64,000 bases of DNA from Kryptolebias marmoratus (GCF_001649575.2 NC_051434.1:14437370-14501369); one strand, 5' to 3'; shown: positions 11,888 through 24,942, counted from the first letter of the stretch. The notes: a model not told the origin generated them from the sequence alone. A program made the numbers and translations.

Positions 11888-12398
11888 TATCAAGAATCTT
11901 GGTGTCTTGTTTGTGAGTGATGACAGGATGGAGTGGAAGATGGAGTGACACATCGGGGCCTCATCTGCAGTAATGAAGGCATTGCTCGGGTCTGTAGTGG
12001 TAAAGGAAGACCTGGATTACAACTGAAAGAATGAGATCTTAAATACAAGCAGCCAAAATGATCTTCTTCCATAGACTAGCCAGACTCAGTCATAGAAATA
12101 AGTTGAGGAGCTCCATCATCTGGGGGAAGCTGGTAGTACAGCCGCTGCTCCTCCTCATTGTAAGCAGTAAGCTGAGGTGGTCCGGGCATCTGATTTGGAT
12201 GCCTCCGGGCCACTTCCTCTGGAAATTTTCTGGGAATTTCCGTTTGGAAGAAGACTCTGGGGCAGACACAGAACTTGTAGGTTATCTACCCTTTCTGTCT
12301 TTAAAAATCCCTCTTGTCTTTGCTAAGAGGGATATCTGGGTTTTCCTGCTGGACCTAGTACCTCTGCAACTCAATCTTGGATAAGCAGAAAAAAACTG
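11888..12398 (+). pseudogene. Decayed LINE reverse-transcriptase C-terminal region
   Basis: Translated fragments follow the C-terminal part of a common teleost non-LTR retrotransposon polyprotein. A 'caagaatcttggtgtctt' start (YLGVL-like) is followed downstream by a 108-codon open stretch (12058-12384). In that stretch 'KLRSSIIW', 'VQPLLL' and 'LRWSGHLIWMPPGHF' align in order with the family's conserved RSSVIR, EPLLL and LRW-GHL-RMPPG blocks. The copy has frameshifts before 12058, has lost the arginine-rich stretch, and ends at 'cttggataagcagaa'. The polymerase core (YXDD) is absent, so it is a dead 5'-truncated insertion. The exact LINE clade is not resolved. Confidence 0.75.
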
Positions 12399-13409
12399 GT
12401 TGGAGGTTTTTTCTAGTAGAAATTAAGGAAAGATCATCCTGCTGTCTTGCTGTTGGTACATCAAAAGCAGGCTGAGGTAAACAAAACATGAAAGTGCAAT
12501 TAAAAAAATGTAAGGCTGTCATCTGCTTTTTTTAAGGCTGATGTTGATCATTCAAGTATGACTTCAGACATTTGTTTTAAACAACATATTGGGACTGGTT
12601 CAGTAATGACCTGACTTCTCATGCACAATGAGGTTGACCTTTTCAGTTATACTGTTTGTACAAACAACAAAAATTTAGTGTTTAAAATAAAAGGCTCTGG
12701 TAAGTTGGCAAGCAAACTCTGTCATATTTTGTAAAAGCCATACATTAATTATTCATGCATAAAGTGCATGCCTGCCCACATCAGTTTTTATTGTTTGACA
12801 AGCTAAAGCCTGAAAGCTACAATAAGCAAGAGCAAAAGAGATGTAGACTAAGGCCCTTTGCCCCTTTCTGCCCTTTAAATACAGATTTTCATGTTTACCA
12901 GAGCTATTCTGCTGTAAGTGTGAGCCTAAACCCCCAAAGAGAAGTGACGTAAAATGTCATATGGATGTGATGAGCTGTTTGTGACAAAACCATCTACTTT
13001 CATACTTTCCTTGAGCCACACTTCTTAATATGGCCAAAGCCTCTCAATAAATCAGCTGATGTCATGCACCCCATTAGGGGTGATGACAGACTGACAGACA
13101 TTATTTTAAAAAGCAGAGGGTGGTGCTGTGCAATTAAAACTGCAGTATATTGCACGGACAGGGAGAACCACAAAGACAAAAAAGCAAACAAACAAAAAAA
13201 CCCAAACGGTTAATTGTTCAAAGATATATATATATATATAATCATGTTTTAATATTTGTATTTTTTACTAAAATTATTGTAAAATTGTTCTAATCAAACA
13301 AATATGAGGTTTTGTATAATTACTTGCAAACATGTACATGCAAACATGTTAAAATTATATTAAAAATCCTAAATTTGTAAAAAATTACAAAACCCTATTA
13401 TGGTACTAG
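12399..13409. other. Unique non-coding sequence
   Basis: No gene or dispersed repeat supported. A (TA)n run lies at 13224-13241. Confidence 0.4.
13224..13241. repeat. (AT)n microsatellite
   Basis: Nine AT units within AT-rich sequence. Confidence 0.9.
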
Positions 13410-13770
13410 TGAAATGGGGGTGCAGTGGTCAGCACTGCTACTTCACAAAAAAAAAAAAAAATCCTGGGTTTGAATATCATTTGTGTGGATTTTTTATTGA
13501 TTTTTCATGTTCTCCCTGTGCATGCGTGGGTTTTCTCCTGGTACTCTGGTTTCCTCCCGCAGTTCAAAACTATGCATATTGGGTTAATTAGCAGTTCTAA
13601 TTTGACCTTAGATGTGAGTGTGTGCGTGCATTGGTTGTTCCTTTTGAGTGTCTCTGTGAAGGACTTGCGACCTGTCCAGGGTCTACCCTGCAGCTTCCTG
13701 TTGACCACTGGAGCTGCAGCTCCCTGCAACCCTGAACAGGATTAAGGGGGTATACAAAATGGATTAACTT
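13410..13770 (+). repeat. Dispersed teleost repeat with tRNA-like B-box word, near full length
   Basis: In order: 'gtggtcagcactgctac', a poly(A) interruption, 'cctgggtttgaatatc' (B-box-like), 'catgttctccctgtgcatg', 'tttcctcccgcag', 'gacctgtccagggtctac', and 'accctgaacaggattaa' followed by 'aaaatggatta'. This is the most complete copy of the family in the window. I recognise it as a very abundant fish interspersed repeat; its formal class is not settled from this sequence. Frames in several directions at 13400-13794 are incidental to it. Confidence 0.75.
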
Positions 13771-16324
13771 ACTGATGAGCTGTTTAGGAGCCAAAACAAA
13801 CAGCTATTTTTGCTGATCTGAACAAAATAAGCTAGCTCACTGAAAAAAAAGCCAGAAAAAAACTCAGCTTAAAAAAGTTTGCTTCCTCAGATCAAAATAA
13901 AATCATTTTTTGCCCAACCAGGGCATAAAATGCTTAAATAAAAAGCTAAGAATTTGTCTGCATGTATTTTGTTAAAGCTTCTCTGAAGTCTTAATTGCTG
14001 AATATACAACTGCATAACCGAACAGATGTTTTGCTACTTGCGGCAGTTTTTCTTTGATTAACGTCTTTGCTTTTTGTACTTTGTATCAAAACAAAATAAG
14101 TTAAACCTTTGCTCAAGCAGGTAAATTTATATGTCATATTAAAGAAGTACAGTTGTCTCATTGAAAGCAAAGCTGTTTTGGCAATTAAAGCCTTGATGTG
14201 GGTGGTTTGCTTTTGTGTTATCCAAAGTATTAATGAGTGTTCAGGCAGTCAGAGAGGATTATTCAGCTGAATAACACTAATTTGAGCTGTGCGTGCAAAC
14301 TGTAGAAATCAATGAGCGAGAACAGAGGGGAGGAAGTGACTAAACCAACAACCGTGGTTTGAGCTGCTTGAAAAATAAATGAGTAGCATCGGGGTGAGGC
14401 CATGGAGTTGTGGAAGAGATGTGCAGCAGCAACTTTGCACAAAATTGACTGCATAAAAGTTTGGGTGCATAACTTGAATAATCAATACGGCAGTGAGAGA
14501 TCAAAGGTCGGTTGAAACATGATTTCACACTGCAGGGCAGATCCTTTCTTTTCAGTAGCTTGAGGAAAGTTCATTTACTCAAGTGCTTGCTGTCACGCAT
14601 GGATTTTGATCATGATGTTTGTTCTATTCTTGTCTAGGTTACTTATTTTAAATGAAAACAAAACCAAACAAAAAACAAAAAACAAAAAAACAACTGAGAA
14701 AGTAATTGTAATGCATAAATAGGAAGTTAGATTATTCTCTTGCTGTTTGTGCCCACACATGCACATGCCCAAGTATGTAAGCAGGCCTGAAGGTGGGATG
14801 GGTTTATGTAGCTTTTCCGAGGTGCTTTTAGAAAAATATTAAATAAATAAATAAACATTGAAAACCACTGACATGAGGTTCTTTCACAAAAAAACCTAAG
14901 GCAGCCTCTGTGCCATTTCTGAATGGACCGAGGCAGCGAGGGCGGTTGAAGACAACCCACCCCTGATGCACCTTTGTGCTGCCAAGTGAGGTCATAACAG
15001 AGCTAAAACGGCCGACGTGTGAAAAGGTAAGCTGGCTTTGCGACTCAATAATGTGATGAAATGATGATATATGGTCTGTGCAACCATACAGTTGAGGGAT
15101 TAAGCAACACCAAACAGATTTATTACCAAAGGAAGACCGGTGATGGCGCACAGCAACTTTGCATTTAGTTAAAATAAAGATAAAAATAACTTAACCACAG
15201 AGAGAATTGCTAAACTGAGTTATAGCATCATGTTTTGAAAACATTTAATGCAATGTGTTCCATGTCTGCACAGCTAAGTTCTGCTCCATTTCGCTTTCAT
15301 TTGTTGCGTCATTTCTGAAAGCGCTCATGACCGGCTTCATCAGTGATTTATAAACGGCCAGAGGCAGCATAAAGACATACCGGTTTTTGCGGCCATTTCG
15401 TGGAACTGTTTGGTGGAAGGGCCTACAGATGCACTGTAACCCTTTTGATTTACTGCTTCTATCTGTTTTAGTCCTTTTTGTGTCACATTTGCCATCTAGG
15501 TACAAACGTACAGCAAATATTTCAGACCAGTGCTGAAAGTTATACAGTGTAACCTATTTTTTTCAACTTGATTTCACTTAACTTTTAAACCTGAATAGGA
15601 GAATCTGAAGTGTGCATGGCCTATTATTTAGCAGATTTTTTGTGTTGTTTATCTCCGTGTTGAGCTAAAGGTCAGGGCGTAATCATAGACCTAAACATCA
15701 CTCTTGCACATAGACAAAGCTGCTGATAAGCTGGAGGAAAATGTCAGCCAGACATAGAGTGCTGATTGTTCATTAGAACATGATGGAGAACAAGGCTGAA
15801 TGAGTTCAGTTGGAACCTCAGGTCCTTCAGCTCCTCTTGACAAGGTCACACACTCCAAGCGCATCAAATACTAAATACTGATTGTGAAGAGGAAAAGAAA
15901 TCATCATAATTTTGTATGTACTTTATGTGTGTGTATGCTACACGTGTACAATTCCTTTCAAATCTTTGGTCTTAGGTTACCATTGTTTAGTTGTTGCTAA
16001 TAACGCAGACATTTTACTCTATCTATGTATGTGTTTTGTTTGTTCTCAGAATCAGTAACAACCTGTCAAGGCCTTCAAGGTATTCAGAAAAAGGTACGCA
16101 GAAAAAACACAAGATAAAAAAAAATAATACTTTTTTAGTTTCAAAGTTTAACAACCCTAAACAAAAACATTTTATTTCAGTCACTTTCATTGAAAAAAAT
16201 AAATTAAATTTAAAAATCCATGGTTTACTTGTCTATAATGTAACAATGTAAGAATGGCTTGATTTTGTGTTTTCTGTCCGAGTTGGTCTAAGAAAACAGC
16301 AATTCAATCTGGTAGTATCTGTAG
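13771..16324. other. Unique sequence with GC-richer patches
   Basis: Mostly AT-rich. Patches at about 14270-14540, 14870-15010 and 15250-15520 contain CpG words such as 'aaacggccgacgtg' and 'gcgctcatgaccggc', and minus-strand frames of 60-110 codons. None has paired splice sites in a consistent phase that I could find. They may be conserved non-coding elements. Confidence 0.3.
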
Positions 16325-16477
16325 TTCAACTAGGACTTCATATAAGTTTATTAATCCAGTCAAAATTAAAATGTTTCTCCAAACTGAGGCCATTCAAAGA
16401 GCTATCTACAACAAATAGGATACAGTATTGTCCATAAACCTTCCATAGAACCCAATTCGAAAGATCTGAACTATTGC
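16325..16477 (+). mobile_element. Foldback family solo 3' arm, copy C
   Basis: Only the right arm is present: 'tgtttctccaaactgagg', 'caaagagctatctacaac', 'cataaaccttccatagaac', 'gaaagatctgaactattg', ending 'ctttag' where intact copies have TTAA. The matching left arm is absent. Confidence 0.65.
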
Positions 16478-16951
16478 TTTAGGATAAGAAATGACTAAAA
16501 TTGATTGTGGAAGTTTTTTTTTTTTTATGTCTCTCAATTGTGACATCAGGATGTCCATATCCACATGTGTTTAGAACAGTGAAAATGCATTTTCACAAAA
16601 TTAACTTAGTATGTGTTTGTAATAATAAAAAAAAAATACAACCTGGTTGTGTTGTGAATGACTAATACCGCATATGCTGAACTGGCTTGCTGTGCTCTGA
16701 CAATGATACATCTCTTGTATAGTGGGGTTCGGTAATGCCATGCAGCTCAGTGCCACTGATTTACTGTTGTCCTTGCTCCATGCTATGCCTCCACTGTGCT
16801 CACACATACTCATCGGAGCCAAGCCCTTTCCTTGTCAAATCAGTTTCTGGACTGTCGCCAGGTTGTGTACACATGTATGCATACACGAGAGCCCCACAGA
16901 TGTAACTGCACACAGGCCAATTTTTCAAATCCACTCCTTCTTTCCCTCAAG

Positions 16952-17015
16952 TCACTTATCAGACATGACGACGCAGCCGCAGCTGAAGACGAGCTAATGA
17001 GACGGACCCTCACAG
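16952..17015 (+). other. Candidate 64-bp exon between strong splice signals
   Basis: A pyrimidine tract ending 'ctttccctcaag' precedes it, and 'cctcacag|gtaaac' follows as a near-consensus donor. The frame is open through all 21 codons (phase 0 in, phase 1 out) and reads Ser-Leu-Ile-Arg-His-Asp-Asp, four Ala, then Glu-Asp-Glu-Leu. G+C is high compared with the flanks. No partner exon was found on either side, so this could be a lone exon of a long gene, a lncRNA exon, or chance. Confidence 0.2.
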
Positions 17016-18663
17016 GTAAACGCAGGTGTTATTGAAAATATGTTATCCTCACAGCCAGAGCAAGTGACGCAAATGAGAGCAAGAAAAGTGCTGGTGTCTG
17101 CTTCTCCACGCAGGTGAATTGATTAGTGTTGCAACCGTAACTGATCAGAAACAACCCATCTCTGTGATGCTGTCTCCTGCTCTGTGTGTGACTAGAACCC
17201 CTTCGTGGCCACCAGAGTCATGGTGCCATGTTTACCCCGAATTGGATATCTATCACCTACCTCTGTGTGATGTTGGATCAAAGAGGCACTGAGACAAACA
17301 GTATGTCAAATATGGTACTGGATTAATGCTAGATTAATGCTGAGACTGTTGTTGTGTTACTCATAGCTGGGAGCTGTTTTCCCTCTTGGGAAAATGAATT
17401 CCCTTAATGATTTTGCTCAGTAGCTCTGGGCAACATCATATGACTTCTTCTCTCTGCCCTGACAGAAATAAAAGGTATGCTTTAGTTTATTGTTGCTGTC
17501 ATTCTACTGTTATTCTTTTCAAGTCTGTGTAGGTAGATGAAGCCCCAGATCTGACAGTTTACTGGGGTTCACATTTATGCTTGCATTAAAATGAACTATA
17601 CAGGCTTGTTTATTAATATCCATGGCTGATGTCTAACATGCCTTAAAGGCTGTGTTACAGAGACTAAGAATTAAAAATGTACAGATACAGCTTTTTACAA
17701 CAAAAAAGAAAATGTTTTTAGAAGAAAACCCAAGAATGGGAAAAGAAGAGAAACTATGCAGCACATATGAGCAGGAAGGTGTGACTTATGCTCCTGTGGT
17801 AACCCAAAAAATACTCATTTCAAGGTCAATTCTGGTCTTTTTAAGGTGCATACGTAGAATGAATGAAAACATATGTTTCTGAACTTTTAAAATTCTAATT
17901 CATTATCAAAAAATGTATCTTACTAAAGCATTTTTGGCAATTAAAAACTTCTTGTCACCATAAAAGTGCTCTGATCTGAGGTCTGCTTACAGAAGCAATT
18001 CCCTCCTTGCACTAGAGGGATGTGGTCAGATTGGATTAAGGTTGTGCATCTGTAGTCTGTTACAATCATTCACATAAAAAAAGAAAGAACAAATTGTCCA
18101 TGCTTCCTTTCGATGTTCAAAATTGAAGCCAAGAGATCCCGTTTACAGTCGCTGCCACGTTGTATTTTTTGGAACTAGAGCATGCACACTACGTGGGAAT
18201 TTTAGTCGCACCAACTCCTCCCAACACATTCATGATGTCACATGAGCTTTCTTTTGACCATGCAATAACTAATTGCAGGTAAACATATAAGAAAAAAAAT
18301 AATCTTTGAACATACTGCAGCAAGGCAAAAAATGCATGAGTCAATAGGGGTAAAGTCTATTTTATTTTTTGCAAAGGATAATGTCTCATTTGTTTATGTA
18401 GCATGCAGGACTTAAAACTTGTACTAGAACCAGCCTATGGGGATTCTGGTAACCATTGCCAATTTAACTTCTGGGTTCCCTTTGGACGTCTTCTTTACTT
18501 TTACAGTTGAGAACAATCTGATACATTAAAGGTATATGAGCAGCAGATACTGAAACAATACCATTCCGCTTCTAATCGTGACATGATGTGATACAATGTG
18601 AATTTTGATTCAACACATCAACACACTGACAGGGTGGTGCAATGACAAAAAGTTGCTCTTCAA

Positions 18664-18680
18664 CACACACACACACACAC
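18664..18680. repeat. (AC)n microsatellite
   Basis: About eight AC units, followed by poly(A). Confidence 0.9.
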
Positions 18681-18714
18681 AAAAAAAGAAAGACATTGTG
18701 GACTTTAGGAGGAA

Positions 18715-19565
18715 AAAATCTGACATTCAGCCTCTCTGCGAGGACTGTGTGGAAAGGGTCTGACTTTTGTTTCCTGGGTCTCCATATCCCAGAGGATTTC
18801 AAATGGGGCGCCAACACAGCTGAGCTGGCGCAGAAGGCCCAGTATGGACCTTATTTCTTGTGAGTACTCAGGATAAAAAAAATATTACATAAAACTGCTG
18901 GTGTCCTTCTACTGTTGCTTAATCGAGAACCCTCTGAAATACTGCCTGGTCTTGTGGTTCTCCAGCTGCAAAGCGGCACAGAAGAAAGCGCTCCAGGGGC
19001 TCATGGAAGATGCCCAGAAGATAGTCAGTTGCCCTCTCCCCTTACTGGAATAGCTTCAATGTTCCTACTGCAATAAGAAAGCTCAAAGGATGTTGTGTGA
19101 CCCATCGCACCCCACTTATAAACTGTTTGACCTGCTGCCATCAGGCAGACGTTACAGGATAATTAGGGCCAGAACAACTAGAGTCAAAAATAGTTACTAC
19201 TCCACAGCCTTCAACTTAATGAATGTTGCCAAACAGTGATTAAGGGGACTACAGTAACCAAGGGAATGGGCAGTAATTCAGGAACTGGTAAACACCGGAC
19301 AGACTTGTATTTGCAGGGGTTTCTATTTTTTATTTCTATAACTTGAAAATTTTAAACATGTTTAATAACTTCTGTTTATCATAGTGTCTTCTTTAACTTA
19401 TAAATGTTAACTATGTTTTATAACCTTTATGCTTAGTTTTTAATATAATTTGTTTATTTTTCAGTGTTTTTATTACTCACTTTTATTGCTTTTTATTCTT
19501 TCATTTAGGACTGCACAACTGTACCAGCTACAATGACAATAAAGCAGTCCCAATTCTGATTCAAT
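18715..19565 (+). pseudogene. L2-like LINE 3' end, decayed reverse-transcriptase C-terminus and tail
   Basis: The first part translates to 'FLGLHIPEDFKWGANTAELA', the FLG-HI-EDL-W--NT block that follows the reverse-transcriptase core in fish L2-type LINEs. After frameshifts, 'CKAAQKKALQGLMEDAQKI' and 'HPTYKLFDLLPSGRRYR' match the next conserved blocks in order, including the diagnostic LLPSGRRYR. A T-rich 3' UTR then leads to 'tacaatgacaataaagc' and a degenerate 'ttctgattc' tail, the usual end of such elements. The copy is 5'-truncated, frameshifted and inactive, and lacks YXDD. Confidence 0.8.
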
Positions 19566-21194
19566 GCAATGCAAGACACACCAAAGCAAAGGAGTGATTC
19601 AGTGTTGGTGAGTGAGATTATTTTGTTTTCTTACCAAATAAAAAAATGGCCACTCCCAGACAGGTATTGCTTTAAAATTCCTATATACCTTTATAAAATA
19701 TAAGGATAAAGAATTGGGACAATAAATGTGTTTTTTTTTTTTTTCAGAATTTCGGTGTAAACTTAAAAAAATACTCATGGGAGCTGTACTAGAATCATGT
19801 TTAACTTTTGTCTCTGCTCCATGTTCTTCTTCAACCTTGTTAATGTGGTTTGCGACAATCTCTGTGACCGCCCCTATATATTATCATTCAGTATGACTTA
19901 TTTTCTGCCATTTTTGTGCTTGCTCACTGATACAATCTGCTGCAGGATGTGACATATAATGATTTTATGTGTGTGCACGTCTGAGTGTGTTTGCATTGTA
20001 AACATGTGCCCATGAGTATCTGCACAGCCATATAAATCTAAATAGAACATTTTTAGGATGAGGGTAATTTGGTGAGGAGGGGTCCATGTCTGTCTCAATA
20101 CGTGAACAGATGCATCTTCAGTGTCCCCCATTTGGCCACAGACTTCTGCTACATCCTAAACTGCAGAATGGAGCTTTATTATATTTGTGCATCCAGTGTG
20201 TAAAAAAAATAGAAAATAAAAGTGCACTTGGTTCCCTAATGGAGTGCTCCAGAGCCAGGCAGGAGTGGCTGCTGGCTTGTTTACTGACTAGCACAAGCTA
20301 GCACAAGCTAGCACTTTTGTTATTAATCCCAGAGAGCACAGAGTGAGAGAACGGCAAATATAGTGCAGGGGAAGGAGGCTATATTGTTCTTATATCACAA
20401 TGGATGGATTTTCTTCTTCTTCCTCTTCTTTTTAGGAGTAAAGGTAAAAGCCATCATCCCAGAAATCTTTTCTGCTGCCTTTTTGTCTCTCATGTCCATT
20501 AAAAATGTTGTCTTTCCTTGCAGACGCTAATGCAAACAGGGTATTTTGTGTCTTCATGGGGTAATTTATTGCTTCCATTTTCGCTCAGTAAAAACATTGC
20601 ACTGCTGTTAGTAAAAGTAAATGTGACCTGTAGCTCCAGCGTGGATACAGAATACTGTACTAACAAGCACACACGGGAGAAGGTCATAAATGTTACAATA
20701 AAAACAGGTTGTAATTTGGCAGCAAAACAAGCTAGAAAGACAGAACTAACATATTAGGACAGATAATTATTATATAGCAATTATCCTATTACAATTAATA
20801 TTACTTGAATCACTTTGCACACATAATAACAAGAACTTGAATATGTTTTCAGGCTTTCTTATGAATTATAGTACTAGAGCCAGTCATAAAAATATCAGTT
20901 TCTGTACTGAGTGAGATGGTGACATAGCTGACACTTATGAGCGAGTAGGTGTGGCATAGAAGAGGGCACAGAAATAACTACAGACACTTCTGAGGAAGAG
21001 TAAAATCGAGGCTTTGCAAGCATAAGAAGAATGGGATAGAAGTAAATTGATGGAATTAATTTTCTTTTTCTTTTTTATTTATTTATTTTTGTCTGCATTT
21101 AATGTTAAAGTTGCCCCAAAGATGGTAAAAGAAACAGCTAAATTATATTAAAAAACAAAAACAAAAAAAACAAACAGCAACCCAGTTTTGCAAA
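19566..21194. other. Unique non-coding sequence
   Basis: No gene supported. A decamer 'ctagcacaag' is repeated about 2.6 times at 20288-20313. A splice-acceptor-like tract ('cttcctcttctttttag') lies at about 20419-20435 without a convincing exon after it. Confidence 0.4.
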
Positions 21195-21706
21195 TGGCAT
21201 TCCTTAAAAGTTTAATAACTATATTAATATGACAGCTTTAGTTTGGAGAAATAGATATAAGGTCCGAACAGAACCATCGGCTTACAGCTGGTCTGAGTGA
21301 GACCCAAAGTAGATTTCAGCCATCTAGTCTCAAAATTTAAAAGTATTTGTGTAAATTTTATTTTAGAAGCGTTGACATCACTGCCAATTTTGCATTACAC
21401 AAAAACTTATATAATTTCATGGTTATTTTCAAACACAAATTATGTCAATAACAGCTAGCCATCACATTTCCTGTGCATCCTGGGGTATAAAAGGCAGGAT
21501 GATATTCAATCCAAAATAACTGTAGTGTGCAAACAAATGTCAGTGCAAAGGTTTGTACAATGGCATTTGCAAGAACCACTATTAAAATCTTTGAGATTGG
21601 AGTTGTAAATCCACTTTTGGCCAAACACAGACTAGCCATTAGCTTGTCAATATGGTCAGATCTAGTCTCTTGTATTCAAACTAAGATTGTTCAAGGAGTC
21701 ATTTTA
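21195..21706 (+). mobile_element. Foldback element, diverged copy D
   Basis: Both arms are recognisable: left 'tagtttggagaaatag', 'cttacagctggtctgagtg', 'ccatctagtctcaaaa'; right 'atctttgagattggagtt', 'gactagccattagcttgtc' and 'caaactaagattgttcaag'. The centre has 'tcaaacacaaatta' and 'ataacagctagccatcac'. Both extreme ends are eroded, so no TTAA can be read. Short frames on both strands at 21445-21718 are shadows. Confidence 0.65.
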
Positions 21707-22634
21707 ACAAGTGAATGAAAACAAATTAAAAACAGGTAAATGTTCATTTCAAACAGAAAGTGTTGGAGGAGCAAAAACAACCACAGGCTGCATCTGAGAT
21801 GAACCTTTCCAAACAATATCTCATTTGCTTCTTTTCTTACAGTTACTGCTCGGTTACTGAAAATATTTTTAGATCATCTCATTAAAAATGGCTGTACTCC
21901 AGGACTTCAAATGCTGGAAACTGCCCCATCCAAATGTCAGCTGCCCACCACAGATAATCTTTCCACTTCCTAATCATGCATACATTCTCTTTCATCCTTA
22001 ATTTGCACACTAGTATCATCCACACTAGTCAGATCATTTTTCTTGTCCAGAAAAAGTCACACCATCATCCCACATAGAACATAGAAACTTTACATTTCTT
22101 GTTCTTAGGCCTTTATTCAGTCTACCGACTCTGACCTGATGTTTGGTTTAAAATACAATTTTACTGAAAAAAAAAGAAAACAAAAATAACTGTCTTTATC
22201 ATGATAGAAACATTACATAGACATTTTTCCCTGAGAATAATGCGTTCAACTTCTGGGATTCTGTATTTAGCTGATTCTTTCCCCTTCCTTTTATTCTAAT
22301 TCATATTAATCATATAATGATCGTCTTTTCTGGTCTCAGTTGCTTGCTAAATTCCAAGATCCTTAGATTTTCTAGTGCACAAAATTCAGACATAATTTAA
22401 AAAATGAACAAATAAACGATATCTACAGTAAAACACAGAATTTTGAGTAAATAAATATGTGCTTTGATTTCACAAATATGAGATTTCCTCAACAATCATA
22501 ACTGTTTACTTTTTGGTCTTTGAAACCACAATATTAAATGTGTGACCCCACATACCTATTGCGCAATCCAGGTTTACCTTGACCTAACGTCTGTTAAAAA
22601 TGAAAGTTCAGTTTTTCTGGTACCACTAAGTAAA
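21707..22634. other. Unique AT-rich sequence
   Basis: No repeat or exon supported. Confidence 0.4.
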
Positions 22635-23050
22635 AATAAATTAGGTGTGAGGTTAACTGGTCACTGAAGGGCCCAAACGCAGACAAGCAGGAGGCAGGTG
22701 GATGAAGATCAAAGCTCAAACCTGTAATAATATGACAGAAACTATGAGCACCAGGAACTCGGAGTAGGATCTGACCAAGGCTGAAGAAAAACCAAGAAGT
22801 ATTTATACAGGGAGGGACAATTAGTGAGTGACCACAGGTGTGCTGATTACAACTGCAATACAGGTAATGTGTGAGGACCTGGGAACAAGGATAAAGGACA
22901 GGACATCTAGTGGCAATTAACATACAACAAACAGAAAACTAAAACATAACTAAGTAACAGAAATGCTCAAACTGATAATAATCAAAATAAACCCAAAAGT
23001 ATTTTCAGAATACCCAACAAAAGAACAGGAATAAACACAGACTCTGGCAG
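22635..23050. repeat. Dispersed repeat of the 'cccaaacgcagac ... cagactctggcag' type
   Basis: 'gggcccaaacgcagacaagc', 'aggaggcaggtggatgaag', 'tatttatacagggaggg', 'ccacaggtgtgctgattac' and an A-rich end 'cacagactctggcag' match, in my recollection, the order of a widespread teleost repeat. The reverse complement contains a 'ctgtataaatacttc' word that resembles a TATA box. The minus-strand 109-codon frame here is derived from it. Confidence 0.5.
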
Positions 23051-23854
23051 TTGTTTGAATTTAGCTTAAATACAACATAACATGTTGCCAAGTAATTTAC
23101 TTTTGTAAGCTTGCACATACTGTATGTCCAATATCATAAATAAGTACTGTTTGCTCAGAAGAATATTTCTGTTTGGCTTCTCCACTGTACTGTAAGTTCT
23201 TTACTGGCTTCAGAATCAATTGACAGTAAAAGGAGCTCACTATGGGGGGAATACAACAGTGACAATATTGTATGTATCGTTTTCTCTGCAGTTTGGTCTT
23301 ATGACAATCATGTGATTCTGTTGAATTTGCTGTGTTCGTAGTTGATGTATGTGGGGAGCAAGCCTTCCCAAATGCATTAATACCATAACCAGTTCCAGAT
23401 GGCTGGAACATCTTGTTTCCCTTTCTGTGACTGTCTTAATGCTTTATTGATTGCTGTAGTCCAGGGAACAAAAGCGTGCATGCAATACTGTTGAATCCTT
23501 TCACATATGCTTACACACATGTTCCTGCATCGCACACTCTACCATCGCCACACTCTCCCAGCCGTAAACTCACATTCCATTTTTCAAGGTGTGCTGGATT
23601 GATTATGTCATGGGCTGATCGGGCATGTCTTTTGTTCATTCTTACTGAAAGAATGGCAGTGCATGCCAGGAAAAGAGATCAGACGTGCACACAATGTAAA
23701 CAGAAATGCCATTCTGTTTATGTATTTAGTAACAAATCACAAGCAAATATGATAACCATCTTGGAGAGCATTTCCATAAATGATAAGCTGGATGACCAAG
23801 GGCGTAGTCTTCTTTTTCTCCTTTAGAAACTCCTAGACCAACAGGTATGAAGTG
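23051..23854. other. Unique non-coding sequence
   Basis: Frames at 23097-23411 (-) and 23476-23826 (+) are open for over 100 codons but have no family motif or matched splice sites. I treat them as chance. Confidence 0.35.
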
Positions 23855-23955
23855 CTTTGTTGGGATATATGAAACTATAAGGTCTTTTAGACATGATGAG
23901 GTTTGGCCATTAAGAGCTTTAGAAGTCAGAAATTTAAATTCAAATCTGCAGGTAA
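23855..23955 (+). repeat. Fragment resembling a common fish repeat module
   Basis: 'aaggtcttttagacatgatg', 'tggccattaagagcttta' and 'tttaaattcaaatctgcagg' recall the 'aggtctttaagatatgatgg ... taagggctttg' module of a frequent teleost repeat. There is no second copy in this window to confirm it. Confidence 0.35.
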
Positions 23956-24942
23956 ATTAAACATACTGTTAATTTAAAAACTAACTGGACTATAGTGTTT
24001 TGAATTTATGATCTGTCATATTTTAAGTGTTTGAGTAGCTAGACTTTATGGTTCTCAGGGTGATATGCTTTCACCCAGCTGTTAAATGATTTGTTTCACA
24101 GAGTCAGGAAAAGGATCACAACACAAATTATAATTCATAACAAGACATTTATGTCACTCCCACTTGGTTGGCTCTCTTTTTAACTTGGACTGTTTCTCAT
24201 CTTAACAACTTTTGTTATAAATTGCATCCAAATAATCAGCAGGGCTGCTAATTTCCAGAAGTTTAATTTTGGCTCACAGCAGCTGTTTAATTTTTTTGTC
24301 TCTGCAATATAGCCATGATGAAATATTGCTTGAAGTCATGCCAGGCCTGGGGCTAAGAAAAATGCCACACCATAAAATCTGCTCGCATTTGACACCTACG
24401 CGGACCCCTTAAGGCACTGATAAAGTATTGTATATGCAGAGAATAAAATACTGCAGGAGATATTGTCCATTTGATAGCAGATCCTTGTGGCTATTCCTCT
24501 TTTTTAATAATTTCTTACTTATACTACCTAAGCAACAGAGGTGTTCTGTGTCTGGGGGGCTTCAGCATTCTCTCCTAATATTAAATTTTTCCACTTTGTG
24601 GACCACAACATGTTCCACAAATCAATTAACATAGAGGTTGAAGTTTTATTCAATAGGCCTTGGAATTCGACGTTCACTATTAAATAAATGGAGGCCACAT
24701 GAAACAAGTGTTTGTGTTTGTGCCCAACTGTTGGAAATCATGGGAAAGACAATAATTACACAAAAGCAAAATATAAACCTCTAACACCTGAACAAAAGCA
24801 ACATGGGTGACAGTGGGGTAAAGCAAGGCATGATGGACTGGCTTGTGTTAGATGAAGGTTACATCAGGTAAATCACAAATCCACCCTTTTCATTTGATCT
24901 ATTGATTAAATAGGCCAATAAGAACTTACATGCAATCTTATG
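23956..24942. other. Unique non-coding sequence
   Basis: Possibly decayed repeat up to about 24330. Nothing nameable after that. Confidence 0.3.

Larger units (their letters stand above)
16478..18714. other. Unique sequence, mostly non-coding
   Basis: It contains a candidate short exon at 16952-17015 and otherwise nothing I can name. T/A homopolymers lie near 16509 and 16625, and an (AC)n tract at 18664-18680. Confidence 0.35.

Noticed and set aside
20419..20450. Microexon-like arrangement: strong acceptor, eight bases, then 'gtaaaa'
   Set aside because: The tract is simple CTT-rich sequence and nothing supports inclusion of an 8-base exon.
22594..22923. Minus-strand 109-codon frame
   Set aside because: It coincides with a dispersed repeat rather than a gene.
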